The notes under the pieces were generated by a model. That model was given only the letters and a program-made list of their open reading frames with translations, was not told the DNA's origin and did no database searches. From NCBI RefSeq assembly GCF_902806685.2, contig NC_048538.1, positions 7,378,001 through 7,442,000 of the forward strand: a stretch of DNA of 64,000 bases, in the 5' to 3' direction. Positions 26,301-41,300 of the stretch are shown here, piece after piece. Numbering within the stretch: position 1 is the first letter of the stretch; each line of letters begins with the position of its first letter. A program made the position numbers and the translations under genes. This stretch comes from Maniola hyperantus. Taxonomy: Eukaryota > Arthropoda > Insecta > Lepidoptera > Nymphalidae.

Positions 26301-29300
26301 ATAATGGTGCAATTTCGCGACCAATGTTTCATGATCAACGCAGTCGAAAGCCTTGGATAAATCACATAAAACGCCAAGCGCATCACGTGATTCCTCCCAG
26401 GCTTCAAATATATTTAGTATTAACTCAACACCAGCATCGGTTGTTGAGCGACCCCGTGTAAAACCAAACTGTTTGGTGTGAAATAAATCATTAATGTTGA
26501 AAAAATTAAGCAGTTGAGTTAAAATTATTTTTTCAAAGATTTTACTAAAAGTGGGTAGTACAGATATCGGTCTGAAGTTAGTGGGGTCACTAGTACTACC
26601 TGATTTAAATAATGGAATTATTTTACTATGTTTCATTAAGTCTGGAAACTCACCACAGTCAACACAATTATTGAATATTAATGCTAACTCGGGTGCAACA
26701 ATATCAATTAATGATTTCACAACGTTAACGGAAATGCCCCACAGATCATTTGTTTTCTTATTATTAATTAATTTAAAAGCTTTGATAACGTCAGAGCAAC
26801 TAACGTGACTGAATTCAAACATTTTATTACATTCAGGCACGTTATCCTCCAATAGTGAGAGAGCGGCGGCTGCTGAAGAGTTCAATGATTTTGTAGTAGA
26901 AACAGGAATATCTGTAAAGAAGGTCTCGAAAACGGTTGCAACCTCGGGGTCTGACGTAATCAACTTGTCATGATATTTTAGTTCAAAATTACAAGTTTTA
27001 TGTGTCACTCTTCCTGTTTCTTCGTTAACTATTTTCCAGGTAGTTTTTACTACATTGGAGCTGTTTTTAATTTTTGCCTGGATATATTTTGACTTGGCTG
27101 CAATGCAATCTCTCTTAAACTTTTTGGAAAACAGTTGAACGTACTGCTTGAATTCGTCACCAGTATCATATTGTCGCTCCGCATACAATTCATATAGTTT
27201 TTGTCTACTTTTATGTAGTTCTACTGTTGCCCATTCACTAAAAACTTTTGCATCAGTAGTCAAGACCGATTTACTGGTGAATATTGAGTTAAATATAGTA
27301 TTGAATATATTAAAAAATGTATTATACATTTCATCAGGACTAAACCCATTTGACAAAAATGGAAGGTGTTTTATAAGGCTTAGTCTCATATTCTCAATTC
27401 GGTCAGACGTTACTGGTACAAAGGTTATTCAACTAGTACTCAATATGTATACTTATCCTGGCGTCAGTATGTATACGTATCAGTGGCGTGCATACGTATT
27501 CAAGCCTGGGTATACAATTAGATATGACCCTATTTAGTCATAGTGAAAAATAAGCATTGAGTTATTAGGACTAGGGTCACTAGGGTAAGCAGTGCATTTA
27601 TGCCTCTATGACCTGCACGCCACTGCCTGGCATCCATGTTTTTGATTTCTTTCTGCTCTTATTACGATGTCAGTGCGAAATCACTCGCCATCTGTTTCGC
27701 ATCACATGTTGAAAATACTTACATGTCCTCGCTAATTGCATTAGCTACTTGACTGTATTATGCAATATATGTTTCCGACACAATTAATATTGCTAACATA
27801 AATCTAACACTAGGTTTTAGATTTCTCTGTTTTTTCTATTTATATAGTGGTAAGGAAAGGCGGTACCTAACTTATTTTCATTTTTAGGGTTCCGTACCTC
27901 AAAAGAAAAACGGAACCCTTATAGGATCACTTTGTTGTCTGTCTGTCTATCTGTCCGTCTGTCTGTCTGTCACGAAACCTACAGGGTACTTCCCGTTGAC
28001 CTAGAATCATGAAATTTGGCTGGTAGGTAGGGCTTATATCAGACATTAGGGGAAAAATCTGAAAACCGTAAATTTGTGGCCACATCACAAGAAAAAAAAT
28101 TAAAATGTGTTTCGAACAAATATTGCTATTTTCGACATTCAAAGTAAGATTGCTATACCAAGTGGGGTATCATATGAAAGGGCTTTACTTGTACATTCTA
28201 AACCAGATTTTTATTTATTTTTATACATAATAGTTTTTGATTTAACGTACAAAATGTCGATAAAATACGATTGTACTACGGAACCCTCAGTGGGCGAGTC
28301 TGACTCGCACTTGGCCGGTTTTTTTCTTTATGTGCTACAATGGTTTCCGACAATGTCTATCCATATTAATCCGTATCCATTATCCATCCATACTAATATT
28401 ATAAATGCGAAAGTGTGTCTGTCTGTCTGCTAGCTTTTCACGGCCCATTCGCTTAAACAATTTTGACAAAATTTGGCACAAAGATAGCTTGCAGCCCGGG
28501 GAAGGACAGGCTACTTTTTATCCCGAAAAATCAAAGAGTTACGCGGATGAAGTCGCGGGTATCATCTAGTAAGGAATAACGGGGAATAACCAAAGACTAA
28601 ATAAACAATACTATTGTTTCCGACTTGTATGACTAACATCAAGACAATTTCCAGGATATCTCAACGAGTTGATACGCTGCATAAGATACGCAATACATTC
28701 TCGGTATTGCAAGTTATCAGAGGATTCGCTAATCCAAAGCTTGAAGGTGATGACGTATGCGTTGAGCGGATGCGCGTCCGGCGCGGGGCGGAAAGGGCAG
28801 GCGTGCAGATTGGACGCTATGCTCTCTTTGTTGGCTTTGTTGAGACAGATCCGTGATGATTCTGTGCCAGTTCAGGTATGTTCCATGTAAGGCTTTCTTT
28901 ATACCTGACCACAAGGTTCCCTTATCTAGAGCTTGAAGGCTTTAAGAGACTGCGTCAGTACAAGTACATCTCATTAAAGCCACACGCGTATTCCCAAGAT
29001 TAATGATGGAAGGAAAAATTGCAGACAAAAGAGTTCTCCAGGTCGTCAAAAACACAAATGGTTGGACGATATAACGAGGTTGACAGGGCTTAGTTACCCG
29101 AAATTCAAAGAAGCGGCTTTAGGTAGACAGCTTTTCTCGTAATGACTATCAAATTTTTTTCTAAGAGTGTAATGATATCATCTAAATGTAGTGCTACCCG
29201 CTAAATCTAGTTTTTTGCGGGGAGCTAATGTAAGAGACAGCAATACATTTCGACCAATTATTTTAAAGTTTAATTTAGAGATTACGTGCAACAGAACTAG

Positions 29301-32300
29301 TCACATCGTATTAGGTACATCTAGCCCCCAATTGCAGCTTTTGCGCATAATGTATCCAAGATTTTAATGGTTTCTTTTTTTAGTCTATATATATAAAAGG
29401 AATAGCTGACTGACTGTCTGACTGACTGGCTGACTGACTGACAAATCTATCAACGCACAGCTCATACTACTTGACGGATCGGGCTAAAATTTGGCATGCA
29501 GAAAGCTATTATGACGTAGACATCCACTAAGAAAGGTTTTTTTAAATTCAACCCCTAAGGAGGAAAAATAGGGGTTTGAAATTTGTGGAGTCCACGCGGA
29601 CGAAGACGCAGGAATAAGCTAGTGATGTTAAATTTAAAAAAACCTATCCTTTATTGAGATATTGATGTTATTTCTATTTACCAATTTCACGCAGACCTGG
29701 ATAACAGCTAGTATGTACTCAATAAACAACTATTCGTCGAGTGTCATGTAAGTGCGTAGGTACATACTTTATCACTACCCACATTATAATCATTACCCAT
29801 ATAATAAATGCGAAAGTGTGTTTTTTTGTTGGTTTATTGGTTTGTTGGTTTGTCCTTCAATACCGTCGCAACGGAGCAACGGATTGACGTGAATTTTTGC
29901 ATGTTCATGTATAAATGATGAAAGTAAACATAACTTTAAAATGAAAAATAAATCTTATCTTAATTACAGCACTATGGTACACTAGCTGATACCCGCGACT
30001 TCGTCAGCGTGGCTTTAGGTTTTTAAATCTCCAGTGGGAACTCTGGTTTTTCGGGATAAAAAATAGCCTATGCTACTCTTCACGTCTATAATTATACCCA
30101 CGCAAAAATTTAAGTCGATACGTTGCTCAGTTGCGGTGTGATTGAAGGACAAACCAACAAACAAACACACTATCGCATTTTATTAAATGGGTATGTAGTG
30201 ATGATTATTGACATGAGATTTTCTATCTTCTTAATATATAAAACACAAAAAATGTTTCTACCTATGTTCATTATAGACTTTGAAACCATCCAAACCGATG
30301 TGCCTCAAATCAGTTTCATTAGAAAGACAATAATGCGAAGATTGTTTTTTTAGTGTAGTAGCACACGCCGGGTATCCGCTAGTATACTGTAAATATTGTT
30401 ATTCCTGGAAGGCATTTTATTTTCCTGCCAATAGAGATGGAGCGAGGTATGGGACGGCAGCGTAGTTCGCGCTGTAGTCAGATGCAGTACCGGCAATGGC
30501 ACGGAACTGCGCGCCACCGCTTTGCACATCATGGCCGCCCTTGCCCAGTACACGCAACTAATGCCACAGTTGATGCAATGTAAGTTTAAAAGTATTCAAT
30601 CAATCATTTAGCCTGTTTGCGTCCACTGCTGGACATAGGCCTTCCCAAGAACACGCCACCACACACAATCCTCCGCCTTCCTCATCCACTCCCCGCTACC
30701 TTCTTAAGGTCGTCAGTCCAGCGGGTTGGAGGTCATCCCACGCTGTGCTTGCTGATACGTGGTCTCCACTCCAGAACACGTCTGCCCCATCTGCCCACTG
30801 CCACTTCAGCTGGCTAATTCGTTGAGCTATGTCTGTCACTCTGGTTCTCCTACGGATTTCCTCGTTACGGATTTTGTCCCTCAGAGAGATACCCAAGGAT
30901 CTGGACAAGGCCGACTGTCAGTGTCCACGTTTCAGCGCCATACATCATCACAGGTAGGACACACTAAAAGTATTATGTTATCGAATTACTAGATGATGAT
31001 GATGAGATGTGAAGTCGTGATGATAAAAAGAGAAGAATACCCGGCTGAGTATGTTGTGGGCTCTTCACAGACTTGGGCGCGTTTGGAACCCTCGTAGCTT
31101 TGAAGTGTAGTAAGAGGCTAGTGTAAAGGTAATAATTCTTACAAATTCAACAATTATTATTGACACTGAAAAAGTGTACAATGGTACCCAATTTCAATAA
31201 CTGTTTTAACTTTGATGCCCGCGACTTTATCCGCGTGGATTTAAGTTCTTAAAATTCCCGTGGGAACTCTTCGATTTTCCGGGACCATGCAATGCAAGCA
31301 GATGCAAACTATCTCTGCACTTTTCGTCTTAACCAGCTAAACGGATGGGCCGTGAAATACTAAAGTGTCTGTCTAGCTGTGTGTCTGTCTGTCTGTCTGT
31401 CACACACTTTCGCATAATTATAATAATATTAAGTCTTCTAAATCTAAATATATAAAAGGAAAAGGTGACTGACTGATCTATCAACGCACAGCTCAAACTA
31501 CTGGACGGATTGGACTGAAATTTGGCATGCAGGTAGCTATTATGACGTAGGCATCCTGACGACGTAGACGTAGGTAATAAGGGTTTGATATTTGTTGTAC
31601 AGTCCACGCGAACGAAGTCACAGGAATAAACTAGTATAATTATAAAAGAAGAGTTCTTCGTTCAAGGGATAGGGACAATATATGAATTGAATCTGGCCAG
31701 GTGTTCCGAAGGAGTCGTTGGTGCAGCACGGAATGGAAGTCTTCTTCCAAGAAGGCGAGGCCAACGTAGTTCGTTCCGCGGCTGCTGCTTTATTGACCAC
31801 CCTTACTGCTCGAACCTCTTCTCATACGCAGGTCAGTAACAGAAGTTTATTGATTTTGTTATATTATTTGGTGTATTTGTGCGGTTTAATAAATATTCTT
31901 CGTTGGTTTCATTGAAATCAGTACCCATATTATAAATGCGAAAGTGTGTTTGTTTGTTGGTTTGGCCTTTAATCACGTCGTAACAGAGCAACCGATATTG
32001 ACGTGATTTTTGCATGGGTATAGTTAAAGACCTGGAGAGTGACATAGGCTACTTTTTATCCCGGAAAATCAAAGAGTTCCCACGGGATTTTTAAAAACCT
32101 AAATCTACGCGTACGAAGTGCATCAGATAGCTTTAAATATTTCAATAATGAACCAAAAGCTTAAGTAACTCCTGCTTCTATACAAATATTTCAATAGTTG
32201 GTTTGTCGCGTCTTGGGGCGTGGCACTGGATGTGGCGTTGGATCGCTTGATTCGCTTGTCAATACAATTATTAAAAACTAAATATCACACAGCTGTAACT

Positions 32301-35300
32301 GTTGTGACGCAATCAAAACGGAAATATAAAAATTAAATTAAAAACAAAAACCGGCCAAGTGCGTGGCGGGCCACGCGCAGTATAGGGTTCCGTAGTCACA
32401 ATCCTCGAAAAACAGATATAAATCCTTAACCTGTGAACCCAACTTAGCCATGATAGTTTTCATTTAAAATTGATTATATATACTACTGCTGTGAATTTTT
32501 ACACGTTCCTATATACTACCATTTGGCTGATAGAGGCGGGGGGGGGGGGGGGGGCACACACACACTTGACTCTAATAAAAATTAGCACTTTAAAACATCA
32601 TATTTTACAAACGGATCTAGAAATCGAAAAATCATGTTCCCACACCCACAGTATTTTTAAAAGACCTATTCAACGATACCCCACACTATGGGGTAGACGA
32701 GAAAAAAAAATTCATCCCCACTTTAAAAAAATATTTATCAAAATTTTATTTCACCACTTTGTCGGCGTGATTAATATTTATACCCATGCCAAATTACAGA
32801 TTTCTAGCACTAATAGTCTCTGAGATTAACCGAGGACGGACGGACAGACAGACGGACGGACATGGCGAAACTATAAGGGTTCCTTGTTTACTACGGAACC
32901 CTAAAAACCGGACTTGTGTGGGTTGAACTCGCACACGAATGGTCAATTTTTAATTTTTTGTGATGTAATCATAAATTCATGGTTTTCGGATTTTTTCCTT
33001 TACTTGTGCTTTAAGGCAATGGCTACCTACCAAATTTCATGATTCTAGGCAACAGGAATTAACCTATAGATTTTAATTCCCCCGAATTGACGGACACGAC
33101 ACACAGACAGACAACGAAGTGATTCTATATAAGGGTTCCTTTCTTCCTTTTGAGGTACGGTACCCTAAAAATTATAAAACTCTAAATTTCAAATGCTCTA
33201 CATAATGACTATAACTAGTTACTATTAAATATAGGTATATAATTATATTTTAGCATTTTCCTGTAATTAATAATTTTTATGACCATCATAAAACTTATAA
33301 ACAGGAAAATGCTCATTTTTTTGCGTTCTTAATACAAAGCATCTCGCTCTAGGGTATATCCCACCCGTAAATTTTGGTTGAAATAACTTGCTGCATCGTA
33401 CGACCACGTGCTAGCGAAGAGAACACTCTAAAGTTAGTAACAGGAAAACGTATTTAAAATTATTTAGAAATTCCCTTCAAATGTAGGTAAAACTTTTTGA
33501 AGTTTTTTGTGCCTCTGATAGGTTTGCAGTCAAATACATCATGATCAACCCATGACCCGCGTTATCATGATATCAAATATGAATGACAGTAAAAAAAATC
33601 AGTAATTTAGGAACGGCATACATTTATATACCCAACACTAGAAAAACAATCATCAACGTTTATCATTACAACTATAAAATGGTGTGCTATAATGATCTAT
33701 AAATTATAGTAACCGCAGTTGTACGTGCATCAAATATTGAGGACCACCTACGTGGTTCACGATGATAGCTATATTTAGGTCTGGGTGCGTCAGAAGTAAT
33801 AAAAATGTATGTTCAATCATACGTGCTATCCAGCCTTTTCCTGCAAATTTTCTTTTATCATTGATCCACCTGATGGATCAATATTGTAATAATACAAAAA
33901 ATAAAGGGTGTGCTGAACAAACTAGTTCTTGGTCCGATCACCAGTTCAGATTTCGACTGCAGCGGTCATTGATTTTGCAATGACCAGAGCCTGCAGCGAT
34001 TTGTCGATTTTGCGCCGAACATGTCCAGCATATCTACCATAATATCATAATCTTCTTGAATCAAGGAGTCGTATTTGTTTGGCATTTCTCAGGTTTGAGT
34101 CAGACTTTGAGCTATATGACAGAGACGCGCGAAGGCCACACGTGACACTCTCGCTCATGTTTCCATATATTTCTATACAAAGCAGTCGCGTAGAACTGTC
34201 ACCTCCCAAGTGTCACGTACCACGGTCGCACCTGCCTTAATATTTAAAAAAAAAACAGTTTGTACCTAATGTTGTTTACAATTGACACTGATTTGTTAGC
34301 TTGCTTACTTCTGTGTCTAACTAAATCAAATTATTATCTCGCTTCTACACACACACATCTGTTTTATAAATGTGCGTTATAGATATTTAAGTTACCTACT
34401 ACCGATCGCGATAGCAATAGGTTCCTATCCGTAATGTAATACAAAATCGTGATCTCTATTCTCAGTTTTGCTTATTGGAAAAACCCACGTAAAAATAGTT
34501 ATGTTAATAAACATTGTTTTACAAGCACACTACAATATAATTGAAAACCGATTCGCTCATGAGTGTTAACAATACTCATTATATTTTATTACTTTACATT
34601 GTTCACATATGAAAATAGTCGATTGTAGGAACTTAACTGATAATCAAATAGCAATATGCAACTACGGTAATAACACTCGTGTACCTATTAAGTTTTTGCA
34701 CTTGTATGTGGAATCATAAAATTAATGTCGGTGTCGTTGGTAGAGTCTATAAATGTTAATGAAAACATTTTAATTTCATTTTGAAACTTGCATAGAATTA
34801 GGTAGTGGTTTTCCTTATCCACACTTTCTTACAAATAAACGCAAAAGTAACTCTGTCTGTCTGTTTGTTACCTTTTTACAGCTCAACCGCTGAAACGGTA
34901 ATGACGAAATTTGGTAGGCACATAGATAACCTGCTTCTCAGAGACACATGGGTACTTTGTATCCCGGAAAATCAAAGCGTCCCCGCGGGATTTTAAGAAT
35001 CTTTTAATCATCCAAAAATATGTCGATCTACAGACAAATCTGTAGGTCTGGCAGCCCTGTGAACAATGTGCCGCCTGTCAACACCGCGTAGACTGCCGCA
35101 TCGCTTCCCGCTAAGCCAAAAGTCGTGGCCGGGCCGTTAACCCCCGTTCCCACTTGTCGTTTGTTTGATGTTCCAGTAGCAGAACATTTTTATATTAAGC
35201 TATTCACAATTGTCGGAAACAGATTTTGTGTCAAAATGTACTGCCACTGGAACATCAAGCGAACGACGAACAAAAACGACAAACGGCAAGTTTGATCGGG

Positions 35301-38300
35301 GGGTTACACGGGTATTTGAGACTCTTTGTTTTGGATTATGACATTCTTCAAACAAAGTGTACCAAAGTCAAATCTCTGTTCATATGTGTGGCAGTTATGA
35401 ACACAAATTCTTTAACATATAAAAGGACTGAAATAATAGCTTTTATTTCAGAGTCCACAATGTTTAACTAAATCAATTTGCATCATAAAAAATCTCTCAA
35501 CCCTGAGTGCCTCGCGGCAAAGGTCTCCTCCAACTCTCGCCTTTGCTTACGGTCCTGTGCCACCCTTCTTCAGTATGGACGAGTTGTTAGTGTCAGCTCG
35601 TCCTCCTAACGTCTTTAATGCCAACCCGTGTTTCCACTCCCACCATCAAGAGCGAGCGAAGCGAGCTCGGGACTTGGGGCACTCCGACTCGGAACGGTTA
35701 GGTTAGAAGGGGATCGCGGGGTCTGTAAGACCCCGCCATCCCCTTCGTGGGTTATTTCTTTTTTTACCACCCAGAAAAAAGGAGCCCCTCCTCCGCTCCG
35801 TCGACGGGCCCCGGTCGACGAGAAGAGACCACCACTATGGTGGGGGGTCTCTCTCATCCCCCCGCTTCCACCATCAAGAGCAAGCGAAGCGAGCTCGGGA
35901 CTTGGGGCACTCCGACTCGGAACGGTTAGGTTAGAAGAGGATGGCGGGGTCTGAGACCCCGCCATCCCCTTCGTGGGTTATTTCTTTTTTTCGCACCCAG
36001 AAAAAAGGAGCCCCATGATATTATTGCTGCGTTGCATAGGGGTTTGCATATGTATGCAAACGTATGACTTTTTGTGTGTTTTTTGTTAATTAGTTATTTT
36101 ATCAAATAATAAATTTATCATCTATTTTTTTGTAAAATCGCGAATAAACAAATTATTTGGTGAAATAATAAATTTTTAAATGATATTTTAACATTTAGTA
36201 AATTTGGAAAGTTAAACATTTGTGAATAGAATATTTGTCAAATGATCTTTTGTAAAATGATATGTTTGCGGTATACGACGTTTGTGATTTGATTAGTTTT
36301 TCAAAAGTTTTTGGTGAACTGATAATTTGTCATACGTTTTTTGTCATTCATTAGTGAACCATGATCATAACTTTCGTTTTGTTTTCATTCGTTTTTCAAA
36401 TGAGCTGCATACAATTGCCAGCTCTTGTATCATAGTTTCGATTCGTCTACTGACATAATATAAGCGTAGCTTATTGCATTGCAGGATCTAAACATTTGAG
36501 TTTTAGCATTCTATGTTTTCTCAATTACATAGATCTCCACTATAAATGGTTTTTCAGAAATTCAAATCGAGCGAAGCCGGGGCGGGGCAGCTAGTACGCT
36601 TTAACATTTTTGGAATAGCAGTAATAGAGTTTGCGATAAAAATACCTCTGCAATCGGTTTAAGAGATTAAACATCGCGATTGCGATAACTGTCCGGCAGC
36701 GGTGGAATGCGTAATTTGTTTCTTATTACTTATTCTTGTTTTGGAATACAATGCATGTTATAAGAACGTTTCTACACTGCAGTTGAATTCTAAATGTAAA
36801 TCAATTATCTTAGAATTTCCACCAGTAACTTTAATTAGGAGCATTAAAAAATAAGTGTAACAAGATAAAGGAATGAATAAAGGAATGACCCAAAAGTAAG
36901 ATATTACAAAATATTTACATTTTTATGTCAGAATAGTGTATAAATTTTAATTAGTGTTCAAACAATGTACCGATCTCTCTTTCTTCTTCATCACAAAATA
37001 TAGTAAATGGTCAAGCATTTGTCAAATGGATAAGGTATAGGATTCCGCTGTCATATCAGTTGCAACTTCTTTTCATGAACTGAAATATCTAAGTATATAA
37101 AAGGAAAAGGTGACTGACTGACTGACTGACTGATCTATTAACGTACAGCTCAAACTACTGGACGGATCGGGCTGGAATTTGGCATGCAGATAGCAATTAT
37201 GACGTAGGCATCCGCTAAGAAAGGATTTTTGAAAATTCAACCCCTAAAGGCTTAAAGTTTGTGTAGTCCACGCGGACGAAGTCGCGAGCATAAGCTAGTT
37301 CTATAATATTGAATATATTATAGTATATAATATTGAATAAATTATTTTTTCAAAAACTGTGTAAAATAAAATCACACAGTGATTGTAAATATCTATTCAA
37401 CGAATTGTCACTCGAGAGATTGGTCTCCGCTGCGCTCCGACCTCTGCAGAGACCAAAATTTATTTTCTCAATCTCTCGTTTTTCATGTTCAGGTGGTACT
37501 TACCATGAAAATCAATATTTTACATTTCATTTCATTTATTTATTTGCTTTCATGTACATTTGATGGTGGGTGCTTGAAGCTATATACATGAGACCCTATC
37601 TAAAATTTGATTTTTTCTTCAAGTTTCCATAACTGCTTAATTCACCTTTTCAGCTCTAATCATAATTTGATCTGTGACGGACTAGATGAAACTATAAGGA
37701 TTCCTTGTCTTAATACGGTACCCTAAGGGCCGGTTGTTTCAAACCATTGGTCTTCGTAAGATCCGTTCGTTAAAATTTAACGGACGTAGACGAACTTTAA
37801 CATCTGTTAATTTAAGTGCGTTGCTTCATTGTACAAAAAACTGTTCTTCATTGTTATTTTGGTTGCGAAACTAACCCTAAAAATTAACTTACTTCTCCGT
37901 ATCCTTTTCTTATTTCATTTTAAGTATATTAAATTATATACATAGTTATTAATATTGCTACTTCGCATTTTAAACACTTTTTCTTTGTTACAAAATCTTC
38001 AAAAAAACTATCATTAAAAGCTTTGAATTAAATTGATTCCATTATAATTTGTAAATAAAATATTCCGTTTGTAAGAAGTATGAAGTTACGAACTGATTTG
38101 ACGATCACCAATGGCGCCAGCACCGGTTAACGTAAACGTAACTTTTTAACGAACGTTAGCGCTAATAGATGCTGAATCAACGCTTTTTCTTTACTTACGT
38201 TCGTTAGCGCCATATTTAAAGGTTACGTGTCCGTCAAAGTTTGTTGAAACAACCGGCCCTAAAAGTCAGCCCGTCGAATGTGAACGTGTAAAAGTAAAAA

Positions 38301-41300
38301 GCTCTAATCTTAGAATATAGGTAGGTACCTACTAAACGGATTTTATTCAAATTTTCACCAATGCAAATAGGGAAATAGGTGTCTCTAGAAGATATAAAAT
38401 TGTTGTTATAAATTTTATATTAACACTCAATACCTCCCTAGCTAGAGTAAGCTAGTGTTAACTAGTTAGAGGACAGAGCCGTAACTAAAATAGATGTTTA
38501 TTCTCTCCGAACATCAAATGCTTTTCGTGTGAAGATTAAGAGGTGTCTACAATTCACACTTTCCTTATCTTATTTAAATCAAATCTTACGTAAACATACA
38601 TAAACTAAATTGGCTAGGTGATGGTCTTCTAAATAGAAATGAAGAGATTTCTACTCAAATACGTTTTATAAAATAAATTGTAGTGCACTGACATAGTTTT
38701 CTGTTGTTCGATTGTACGCCTGTGTTAATGCCTAATATTAATGTTTTCTGGCCTTTATAGGACAAATTCACTATGTGAAAAACGCCCTTAGAGTGGGCAT
38801 GCGGGACGCGCGGGTATATGCAAGTCACGGACTTGGTACGTCAACATTAACGACCTTGAAGCTACGCGTAGAGCTTATCTTGACGCTCGCTAGCGATACT
38901 GTTCATTCGCTTTCCGACCGTCACCGCCGCTAGCGCCGCTCGCCACCACATGAACTTGATCGGGCACGCGTGCTGCTTTGTTTACCACACAAAACGCCGC
39001 GAACAATTAACTTTAGTTCACCCTTTAAAGGTGGTTTGATTTCATATACACGCAAAAGTATTTGCGACAATAAGTGAACAATGTGTGTTACTGTTATTTT
39101 ATTAGTGGCTTTACTTTCGCTAGTGCTTTTACTTGCTATTTTTCACTATGCAACGAAAGGAAGGAAGTATTGGCATAATAGGAAGGTGCCATATAGAGAG
39201 CCATGTCCTATATTCGGCAATTTTGGTGCTACACTAACAATGCGCCAAAGTTATACAAAAACGCTTCAGTTTTTTTACGATGAATACCGAGATGAGAAAT
39301 ATGTTGGAATTTTTCAAGCGAGAAGGCCATCTTTATTATTAATTGATGTAGATATAGTAAAAGCAGTACTATCAAAGGATTTCACCTATTTTAGTGATCG
39401 GATATCCGTTGCGACGGATACTCAGCGGGAACCACTTCTACGGAATCTAGCTAACATGAGTGGCTCTGAGTGGCACCAGATGCGGCACATTGTTACACCG
39501 ACATTTTCTTCAGCTAAGATGAAAGCTATGTTCCCTTTAATAGCAGAATGTGCAAAAACGTTGAAATTAGTTCTTATTCAAGAATCGGAAGATGACATTG
39601 AGATACCAAAACTGATGTGCCGATTCACTACTGATATTATAGGCAGCTGTGCATTTGGGGTCGATCCAGGGTCTTTAAAGGATAAACAGTCACCCTTTTT
39701 AATAATGTCACAAAAGATGTTCAAAGCTGATCGTGCCACAATATTAAAACGATATTGCCGAACATTTTGTCCACGACTCTTTAAGTTTCTCAATCTTAGA
39801 ACTTACTCGTTGAACGTTGAAGTTTTTTTCACTGATATTATCAATCAAGTGCTAACAGAAAGACGTGCAACTGGTAAGCAGCGAAGTGACTTTCTGCAAC
39901 TTATGTTAAATGTACAAAAATCAGAAGCAGGATTTCCTATGACGGATGAATTAATTACGTCTAATTCCTTTATTTTTATGCTGGCCGGGCTGGAAACGTC
40001 CGCGACAACGTTGTCGTTTTGTTTATATGAATTGGCAAAAGATGTCGATCTACAAACTAGATTGAGGACTGAAATAAAAGAAAGTTTAGAACGTTTCAAT
40101 GGTTTGAACTACGAAGCTGTATGCGGAATGCGTTTAGCAGCTCAAACGTATTTGGAGACTCTCAGATTGCACCCACCCACTCCGTTGACTACACGGCTAT
40201 GTACAGTACCCTGTATATTGCCTGGAACTGATCTGAAATTGAAAGCTCGGGAAGCGGTTATTATACCAATTCACTGCATTCAAAAAGATCCAAAATACTT
40301 TCCGGACCCGGATAAATTTGATCCCGAGAGGTTTAGAGAAGATTTGAATCCAAAGGGTTTTATTGCTTTTGGGGATGGACCAAGGAGTTGCCCAGGTAAT
40401 TATTTCGTCTATGATTATGACACATTTACAGCGTTTAATGCCTTCTCACTTGTTTAAAAATAATGGTCATTGTTTGGATTACATCACTGATTGCTAAAAA
40501 TCCACATGGACGTTAATGTTATTCAAACAATTTCAGGAGGCGTGAGAACTTTCATTTGAATACGCATTGATAAATTTTGTTATTGTATTACGTGCCATAT
40601 TTTATAACATCGAACTAAATGTGAAAATACTTATTTTTCAAGTAGCTTTGCCAGCTGCTTTTATAATATTGATATAGGAAGATAAGTTATCTGATCCAAT
40701 TTTTTTTCCTATAGTTGAGATTCTGTATAACGGATGAGTGAATTTAGTCAATTTAGAAGAGAAACGAGATCGATAACAACAAAATGTTAGAAACGGGGTC
40801 AATAGCCAACATTCTCGTAAATACTTTGACTGTTAACTTCGATTGGTTAACGATACAATGTTCGAATAATTAATTGAATGGATATACTTACTTGATTTTA
40901 GAAATGTTGCCAGTTAGTTACCAATACAATCTATATTTTGCATATAGTATAGAAACTATAGCCACCTGACTAGGCCTGACTAGTTTAATTGAGGTCTAAG
41001 CGCTAATATTATGTTCTAATTTCCACACGTTGCGTCATTCACTAAATAATACATTATTGGTATTGCCAATAGATTAGTTGTTTTAAAATATAACTGGTTT
41101 TCAGGGGCCCGATATGCTCAACTAATGGTTGTAGCTGGTCTGGCAACTATACTTGACAATTTCGCCGTGGAACCCTGCGCCAAGACTACTCCAAGCATAC
41201 ATTACGATCCGAGAAGCGTGATGCTTAAAAACAAAGGAAGCATTTGGCTTAGATTTAGACCTCTTTAAATGATTATGGACTATAAGCAACTTATTCTATT

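Noticed and set aside
32470..32823. 117-aa ORF
   Set aside because: Runs through an S repeat and the poly(G) tract.
33966..34085. 39-codon minus-strand ORF, acidic, starting MPNKYDSLIQEDYDIMVDML
   Set aside because: Isolated, with a stop just upstream, no splice partner and no recognised family; too short to call.
35615..35965. Overlapping ORFs of about 60-116 aa on both strands
   Set aside because: They arise from the GC-rich direct repeat; the same peptide recurs in both repeat units and no codon pattern or neighbour supports a gene.
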